NCBI GenBank assembly: GCA_034509425.1
Contig: JAVTVJ010000117.1
Location: 1,240,001-1,304,000, forward strand
Origin: Eopsaltria australis
Taxonomy: Eukaryota > Chordata > Aves > Passeriformes > Petroicidae
Direction: 5' to 3'
Length of the DNA stretch: 64,000 nt
A program made the position numbers and the translations under genes. Under the pieces are notes generated by a model that was not told the DNA's origin, did not search any database, and saw only the letters and a program-made list of their open reading frames with translations. Shown here one piece after another: positions 50,801 through 59,800 of the stretch. The number at the start of each line of letters is the position of its first letter. The stretch's first letter is position 1.

Positions 50801-53800
50801 TTCAAAAAGATAATTTCAATAGAAAAAATTTCAATAGTATTTTCCCACACACAATTAAGACTTTTACCATCTTCTGTTGATATTGAATAGAATACTTAAT
50901 GAGATTTCTTTTAGTGTTTTTTTTCTGACTTTTGTATTAATTCTCAGTCTATTAGTGTGTGTCTGTGTGGGCGTGGGTCTGTGTTCTGAACTGTCAAAGA
51001 CTTATAGAAAAGACTACAATGTATTTGTACAAAATGCATCAAAATAAAAAAAAAAATCATAGCAGTTTGGTTATTTCAAAAATATGGGATGTAGCTGGAT
51101 TGAGTCTCATACTGCTACAATCCTACTTCTATCATTTACAGAATCTGTTTCAACATCTGATTCTTCCAGTCCAGATCAGAACATGGTCATTTTGAAGAGG
51201 AGAATTTATGAAATGTCTGATTAAATGTTCAAGCACAATCCAGATCCTCCCAGAATCAAAGATTTTTGCTGTTTATTCCTTTATCTCTTTTCTGTGTGCT
51301 TGTAAGTGAATTAACATTACTTTCAGCAGGAGTCAGTGCCATCAACCTCTTCAAGTCATTTACCTCATTACAGAAGGGGAAACCAGGATGACCAGGTTCT
51401 ACTGGAAAATAATTCACATCCTCCTTGGAGAGAGGGGAAGGGAATGAGTGCTAAGGAAAAGTTCTCCTTGAGGGCTGACAGGTGGTCCTGAGCAGATCAT
51501 CCCTGATCCATGCAAAGTCTCCCTGGTAGTGTGGATTGAAGGGTCCCAGTCACAGTTTCCCTAAAAAAGTGTGCACTTTGATTTCCATCTGTGTTGAATT
51601 CTTATAGTGCTGGAAGGTATTTTAAATGTGGAAAGTGAACACAGCTAATTCATATCTGAGTATTTACATCCACAGAGATACTGGAACAATAAAGAAAGGA
51701 ACCTTCTAGAAGACTGGAAGTTCACTTTTGAGTCACAGCTTCACAAACTCTATTTTCCAATGGAAAACAGACCATGTTGGCACCATGTTCTTTTCTCTAT
51801 TTCAGATGATTAAGAGGAGGAGTCCACAATGAAGTCCATGCTCACCTTATGTCCAAAGGCTCCTGGCAAGCCTGGTGGTCCTCTTTCCCCCTGAAGTGAC
51901 AGAAGCAAACCAAGAAAACAGTCACCATCCAGCCAAACAAGAGCCTGGACTTTGCTACAGCCAAGGCAGCAATTCTCCCACCACTCCCTGCCTGAGCTCA
52001 CATGGTCCCAGCAATATTTTATTGACAATATGTAACCAAATTATACAATCTGCTAATTGGGCAAGAATTAAATGCTTTTAGGGAATTTCCATCAAGCTAA
52101 TCAGCTTTGTACTAGTCACAAGGACAATGGCTACTCCTTGTGGAGGTCTTTGTTTTCAATGTAAATTTCAGAAATATATCTTCAGTTCTCTCTCACTTTT
52201 TTATGCAGAGATGGGATCTGGGATTTTTGCACAGGCAGGCTTTTCATGGATTCAGGTAAATCCATGCTCTCCTGCACCAGTCATGCTCGCCTCTCTCATA
52301 TTGAACTAGTCAAGCACAAAGCTTGCCAGCAGTACTTACCCTTTCTCCATCTTTACCCTTCCCAGGCAGACCTGGCTCTCCAGCACGCCCTGGCTCACCA
52401 GGTGGCCCAGGTAAACCCACTTTTCCTTCTTTTCCAGGATCACCCTGTGGAAGACAAGCCATCCGAACTCATTAGAATACTACAGACCATCCCCATCCCA
52501 TATCTTCCACTGGGACTGAAAGACATGGATTTTTCCTAGCTTTCTCATCTGGATTTCTTTTGGTATCATAGGAAACCCTCTTTTATGGGAAGTCTTTTCC
52601 TTCAGTAATCTCAAGGCACTTGTAATTTCCATTAAGGAAAGTAAAAGAAGACTTCAAAGTGTTTTGAGAACCAGCTAAACATGGCAGTGTGCTCTCTCCG
52701 TAGAGCATACCTCAACCTGAACATGTCAAAATTGGTTGTCCCTGCTGTGACACTGAGGAATGTTGGAATGTGTCCTGATCCAAGCCTGAACTTTGTTTCC
52801 CATAATCCTGCCCTAGTGACACCCAGCAGCAGCAGCAGCAGTGGATTCATCTGGTGTGATGGCTGCATCTGACTCACAGTGGGTTCAGGGGAGACAGATA
52901 ACAATCCTACAGGTGAGGGCTGGCTTGGGAAATGTGCCCAGCTCACCACAGTGCTGGCCAACATCTTCACAAATTTGGGAGAAATGAGTATTTGTAGTCA
53001 ACATGAAAATATGAGCCAACCATCTTATCCCATAAATAGCGGACAGCCTGCAGTGGGCTGCATGCTCAGATCTCCCCTTGAGCACAGATGCCTCTAAAGG
53101 TTACCCCTCAAATAACAACCTTATCACATCAAATACTCAGCAAACAAAATGGGAATAAGTGCATTTGAAACTTTGAGACCTTAGCTAAGTAATATAAAGG
53201 ATTGGTTGCACACATATAATGCTTTAATCAAAATATTGATCAAGTTTGGGACTAAGTCTGGATGCAGCCACACCTAATTTCCTCTCTGAGAAGGAGTTTA
53301 GAACACAAAGGGATCCTTCCTGAACCTCATGTCTCCCTGACAGCTCTGTCTGACCCTGTCCTCAGTGCAGTAAATAATCAAGTGTTCCTTGCATTGAATC
53401 TTGTTAAACCACTGTGGCATTTACCACTGAACTTTGTTAACTTGGTTTCGTATATCAATAAAATATGCTGTTGTTTCTTTCTTGTGAGAGAAGTGCATCA
53501 CTCTTTCTGCAACACTGCATGAGAGAGCCCTTGGTCCTCACATGACTCTGAGGCAGAGCTCAGTGATTTGAAAGATTTTACTGAAAGAGCTGGGATTCAT
53601 TCTCTTTTAAGACCCAAATACATGGATATAGGTTGCCATGTTTCTGATTATTCATTTCTACTCCAGGAAACAAAGATCAAGACTCCAGCATGCTGGGCAC
53701 TCTGGGATACATGACCAAACACAATCCCCTGACCTCAGAAAGCTCATGAAAGGGGACAGAAAGCAAATTTTTCTTCCAGCTTTGGATTTACAGAAATGAA

Positions 53801-56800
53801 TAGGACTTTCTTAAAACACCAAATGCCTGCTCTGGTCAGGTGATGAAGACAGCAGAAGACCATTATTGTGTAGCAATGACTTCACCCTATCCAGTAATAT
53901 CTCAGTGGTTTAGTTGGTAAATTATAAAGTTGCAACTGGGTGAAAACTTTACAGCACCTGTAATAGAGGAGTTCAGACAAGATGATCCCATGAACCCATG
54001 TATCAACCATCCACGAACCTATGAAATAATTTCCCAGTCCAGACTGCATCCGTCTCTATTACTTAAAATGCTCAAGAAAAAAAAAAAAAAGAAACAAATC
54101 CATCAAAGAACCAGCTCACCTTTTCCCCCTTTTCTCCTGCCTTTCCTGGTAGTCCAGGGCCTCCAGGCACACCCTGGAGAGAAAAGAATTTTAAAGCTTA
54201 AAAGTTTTTTTGTAGGCAGTATTGGATCCTAAGCAAAGGGGCAGACTTGTGGGTTCAGTACAGTTTATCTCAAGGATCAGTATCAGCTCTACATTTCCCA
54301 GCACAAAAAACCTGTAATCCAGAGAATACCACAGAAGAGCTGTGTAACAGGTTTTTAAAGGAGGAATTTCTCTTTCAGTATAATAAATAGCTGAACAGAA
54401 AAAGCAGAAACTGAGCTAGTACCAGGTTTGTGCGTTCTACCAGTAACTATTTTTTTCATTTTGTGAAATCCTCAGCAGTTCCTAATATGCTACCAACAAC
54501 CCCCCAATCACCACCTCTGTATCAGAGAAGCCAAAAGCCTCCCAACACTGGGAAATGTAGCTGTGTTCATTTCTTCCTCTATTTCAGTTTTCAATCCTTT
54601 TAATGTCTTGGCAGATCTCAAAGGACTCTGTGTCAAAATATAGATGATTTAGAGCTTTAAATTAAATACTGTAACTTCCTAACCCACCAAAACACATTTT
54701 AGAATAGTACTCCATTTTAAGATGTGAAATCATGTCTTGGCACCATTAAGATTGGATTGACCTCAGAATGGATGTGATAATTATTTTCCTTTCTGCACCA
54801 GTAAAAATTATTTCCAACTATATTAGCTTTTATAGGTAATATATTGGTATTACTGGTATAGAAGTTTGCTTAATGGAATATGAAATTGAAAAGTTCTTCA
54901 TTTTCAATATCACCTTTCAGTTTGAAATTAAATCACTACTTTAATACAATTAAATCAAATGTATCTTAACAATTAGTAGAAAGGCAGGTTAGGTTTCCTT
55001 GGATTGCCCAGGTAATAAACTCTGGTTCTAACAGTGCTGTGTTCTAAACCACTGTGCCTGAATACATCATATCCTGAGGTCTAAATATTGTTTTTCACCT
55101 ACTCCAGTCTAAGCCCAGAGAAACCCCAGGAACCAGAAAGAACTAGAAAGAAAATTACCCTAGTGGACCTGGGAGTAGAGTTAGTCCAAAGATTTTTTTT
55201 AGCAATTATGAAAAGTTTTATCATGCACAACTTAATAGTCCCCCCTAGGTAATGGGGACACTGCATTGATTTCAAGGCTCTTTTGGCTCAAATGCCTACA
55301 TGCTTTATAATAATGTGGGAGTTTACCATGCTATTTTTTATATAAAGAGTTCATGTTTACAAAAGTAGAGGACAAATGAAAACAAGGCAAAGAAAACAAA
55401 ATCAAAGCGATAAAAAACATTGAATTTCTTCTCTTGAAGAGGTGGCAGCAAAAAAATTCCTTTTGACAATTTGGTGAGGAATGAAACAGCTCTGTTCCTC
55501 CCCTTGATAAAATGAATATGAGAAGATAGTTCATGGATACACCATTCTCAGGTGCCTCCAGATCTTTCAATTCAGCCATAAGAAACAAGTGTAATGAAAC
55601 CCAGCCTTTTGAACTTCATAGTAATCCCTGTGGAAGGGAAAACTAAACACATTAAATAAAGAAATCAGGGCACAGATGGGAAAACAAATACACTGGTGTA
55701 TACTTACCACATTTCCTGGCAAGCCTCTTGGGCCTGGGGGCCCTGCTGGTCCACTCAAACCCTGTTTTAAGAAAAAATGAAGTGTGAGTGTGTGCGTGCA
55801 TATATAAATCACAACTTGTATCACCATAGGAACAAGATGATCCAAGTGAGATTGGATTTCATGTCAGACAAGATGTTGTACAACAAGAAAGCAAAAAATA
55901 GCCTGTTTGTTTGAAACTTTTTAGTGTAAAGAATAATGAAACAATACAGAACAGATGAAGGCACTCTTTGGGAGCTTAAAGTTACTTCTATCAAAAGAAA
56001 TCCTAAATCTAGCTCACATACAGGAAGAAAAGTCTGGGCTAGAAACATCAGAAGAACAGAGGAAAGTATGTTGATTTATCATAAAAAAAAATCTAGGTCA
56101 ACAAAATGTGCTTTGTTGACATTTCTGCCTTTCTCTGCTGTGGGGAACAAAACCTGGAAACATTCTTTTGCACTGAACAGGTGGAATAGCCTAACTATCC
56201 AGAGTGCATCCCTTCTTTTTATTTTTCTTTTTCCTCCCCAAAATATTAAGGGGTTCTTCAACCAAGAGTGAAAGATACCTGAAAATAGGCAGTTCAGGGT
56301 TTAGGGTCAAAGAACTCATTAGGGACACTAAGCACAAGCCTAAGAAGGAAAATCATGAACACAAACGTGGAAGAAGAAATTTCAGTGCTTTAGGATACGT
56401 TTTGGATTTTCTATTCCTTCCTTCTCCTAACCGCAGCCATCGCCTCCCTCAATCATTATTTCAAACAGTTCTTCAGAGTTTCTTCCTTCTTTGCTTGCAA
56501 AGGAAGTCTGTGGCTTTTTATTCAGCTGCAAAGGGCTTATATGCTCTCACAATAATCAAACTGGACTGGAATCCTTTGCTGCTCCTAAGCACACAGCCAG
56601 ACAAGAGCAGTGCTCCCTACAACAAATGCCTCAAAAGGGGTGTGGGATGAGTCTTCTGAATGAGGAAATATTTTAAAAAATAGTAGAATTGATAGTGAAG
56701 TCTAAAAGCAACCATGATCAAAAACAAATTCCTGCTGCTGCTGAGCAGTGAGCTCCCTGCTCCAGCTCGCTGCCTGAGCTGGGCTGACATTGCAGTGCAG

Positions 56801-59800
56801 TCACACTCACCCAGAAAAGGGTGTTTTGTTAGACAGGGAGAGATTTGAGCAGGAAAAGATGCATGATCTTGAGCTGGGCTGAATGGGTCATTGATCTGTT
56901 TGGTGCAGATGGTCCTGTGTGCCCACAAACAGCCACTCTTCCAGCTGTGGATTAGGATGTGTCCTGTGCCCAAGCAGCCTGGGACAGCAAACCCACAAGA
57001 TGTTGCTGTCAGTGTCCTTCCAGTTGTGTTACTGTCAGGGGAAAATGCTGCCAGGGAAGCAGTTACTCACAGTCTCTCCAGGGGCTCCAGCCTCTCCTCG
57101 GGCTCCCTTCTCCCCCTTGGCACCCTGTGCAGAAAGGAGAGATACCAGCTATTTAGACATGGGAGACAGACAAAAAGGCTTCAGGGTACTTGAATGTGTA
57201 CTAGGCAATGGTTTTTGTTAACCAATTCACAGAGGAGTTAATGGCTGAGGAAACAGCTCCCAGTTCCCTATGCAGCAAGAAAAGAACTATAAAAATAAAA
57301 CCCTGAGACTTAAGAAGAATCACTAATGACTGATCAGCTCAGATGGTGTTTCTCAGCTCAGGATGCAGAAATTTGCAGGTATTCATCAGGGTGGAACTCC
57401 TTCCTATCCTCAGGCCTACCAACTACTTCATTTCCAGCTGAACTTTCATGGTCTTCCTTCATAGAAGACATGCCTACAGTTCTGAAATATAAACATCAGT
57501 CATCTAGAAATGGTAAAAATAGATCCCCATGCAGAGGGTGTGTCCTAATCAGGCATATCAGAGAGCCCTTTCTGAAGAATTTGTGCAGGAAAAAGTCTAC
57601 TTACTGAATTGTCCCCCATTTAGCAATGTTAGTTAAAAGTTGCATTGCATTATTGTGGTTTTTCTTGGTTTTTTGGGGTGTTTGGTTTTAGATTTTTGTT
57701 TTTGTCTTGGGCTTTTTTGGTTTGGTTTGGGTTTTTTTTTAAAATGCTCAGACTGTTAACTTGTTTAAGGTGTTGATGCCCAAGTATTGTGATTGTGCAA
57801 CCTGGGCACAGCACATGTGATGACAGAATGAACACCTACCCATGAATGGAAACACCTCAGTGTTTGAATGGAAACACCTCAGTGTTGACTGGAAAGAGTT
57901 TTGTGTGATACAATAAATTTTCTGGATATGCCTGAGACCACAGAACCATTTCACAAGCCATTGTTCATTCCAGGTCAGGTGAGCTGGGGTTCAATCTGCC
58001 TGCTCTGCAATGTTTTGACAATGTACTGCACTGACTTATCTGCAAGACCTGTGGTTTGGTAGCAGCAATGTAAGATGACCTCTGGAAGGACCATGAAGCT
58101 GGAAGAAGTCCCTCAGACAATACTGACCATGCTACAAATATACTGTATTTCTGAGCTGATTTTCCTCCTGTTGTCCTCTAGTCCAGCAGAAGTAAAAACC
58201 TCTACAGAACTCCCTGAAGTTACAAAAGTGAGAAAAAAAATGGGCTGCTGGTGGGTACAGGAAGGATTATTTACAGTGATATAGACCTTGAGGGCACTCC
58301 ACTCTACTCATGCCAAAGATTTTCTTCAGGGTCCCTCTTACCTGTACTCCTGCAGGTCCTGGCACACCTTGTTGACCTGGGACCCCAGGTAATCCCTGCA
58401 AAACAGAGGGAGAGGTAAAGGAGCTCCTTCCACTGAGAGTAGGACGTGTGGTTTTTACAGAGGCTGTCACCGCACAGGGCTCTGTCTCTTCTGGGAGCTC
58501 CATCCAAAACAAGACAGTCCAGAATACAAATGCAGTACCCAAATGCACAATTTAGCTGGGCCACATCACTTCAAAATCCCTTAATAAATCCTGCTCATGG
58601 ATTTCTGCCAGCCAAGTTCTATCTAGCAAATCCCAAAGTCCTCTTTTCAGCTACTAAGGCCCAGAACTATAGATTAGGTGCTTAAACTCCAGTAGTCATG
58701 CAGCTTCCTCTACAGGCAGTACAAAGACAAGCACCACTGTAGCTATTTCTGATGAGAGAAGCATCCCAGCTATGCAAGGAGCATGTGCCACCCTCTCCCT
58801 CCAAAACTGACCATTCTCATTTCCTCTCCTTGCTAAAGTTCAAAGCCAATTGAAGAAACATGGCTGTACTTACTGGTTCTCCACTCATTCCTCGATCCCC
58901 TTTGTCCCCTTTTGGTCCAGGTTCACCCTGATATAAAACAATAAGACAAAGAGAGAAATAAAAACTATTTCTAGGGCTGGAAATCACACTAGTCCTGTTT
59001 AGTAAGAGGGATCTTTCAATCTGTTACCCATTTCTGACACAAAGGAGCTTCTTCAAAAGACTTTGAGGTCAATGAACCAAAACTGATACGCCACACTAAG
59101 ATATGGAGATCACTGTCTAAACTTCTCAGTCTGTCCTGATACTAACCGAAAAAAATATTCAGCTTAAAAGGAGAACATTTTGCCCTCATGGAGAACAGTA
59201 GCTAGAGAATGTACCCAAAAACTGATCAATTAATCTCTAATATTTAAAACGCCACATGATGTGATCAACAGCAAAAGCACCAGCACCACTACAGCACCTC
59301 TCTGTAGGACCACAGCCCTAATATCATCCTACAATGATCCCAGAAAAAGACAGTTCCCTATTCCACCTATAAAACAGAAGTGTTCAGTGATTATCCAGAG
59401 CATTTCCAGAGGTGTGCACTACACAGCTATTCCTGATTTCTAGTTCTATTAATCTCTCCATACATTCATGCAGCTTCCTCTCCCTTCTGCAATGACAGTA
59501 CATTTTTTCATGCACCACCATCACTGCCTAATACGATTAATTTATTCCTGTTCTTCCTCCTTACAGTAAATTGAATATGCATTCAGACAGAAGTTCATCA
59601 GCTTTGTCCTGTGGTCTACAACAATAATCAATAAATCCATATTTATGCTTTTTATAAATTGAAATGGAAAGCACAAAATTATAGAACTAGCTGGAATAAA
59701 GCAGACACTACACAAATGCTCACATTTGTATATTGTTATGAACGTATGTATTCAGGCAACAGCAATCATTACTTATTCATTATTTATCATACCAAGTGTT

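Larger units (their letters stand above)
45825..51845. other. introns between w8 and w11
   Basis: Holds the poly-T tract, the (CACAT)4 run and the CR1 at 49931. 50100-51360 is AT-rich without recognised repeats. A triplet-like sequence at 51364-51401 is discussed as a decayed exon candidate. Confidence 0.6.
51891..58873. other. introns between w2 and w8
   Basis: Holds repeat copy B, the (CAG)6 run, the T/G tract and the 22-bp duplication. No CR1 or LTR was recognised. 54650-55000 is AT-rich. Confidence 0.6.
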
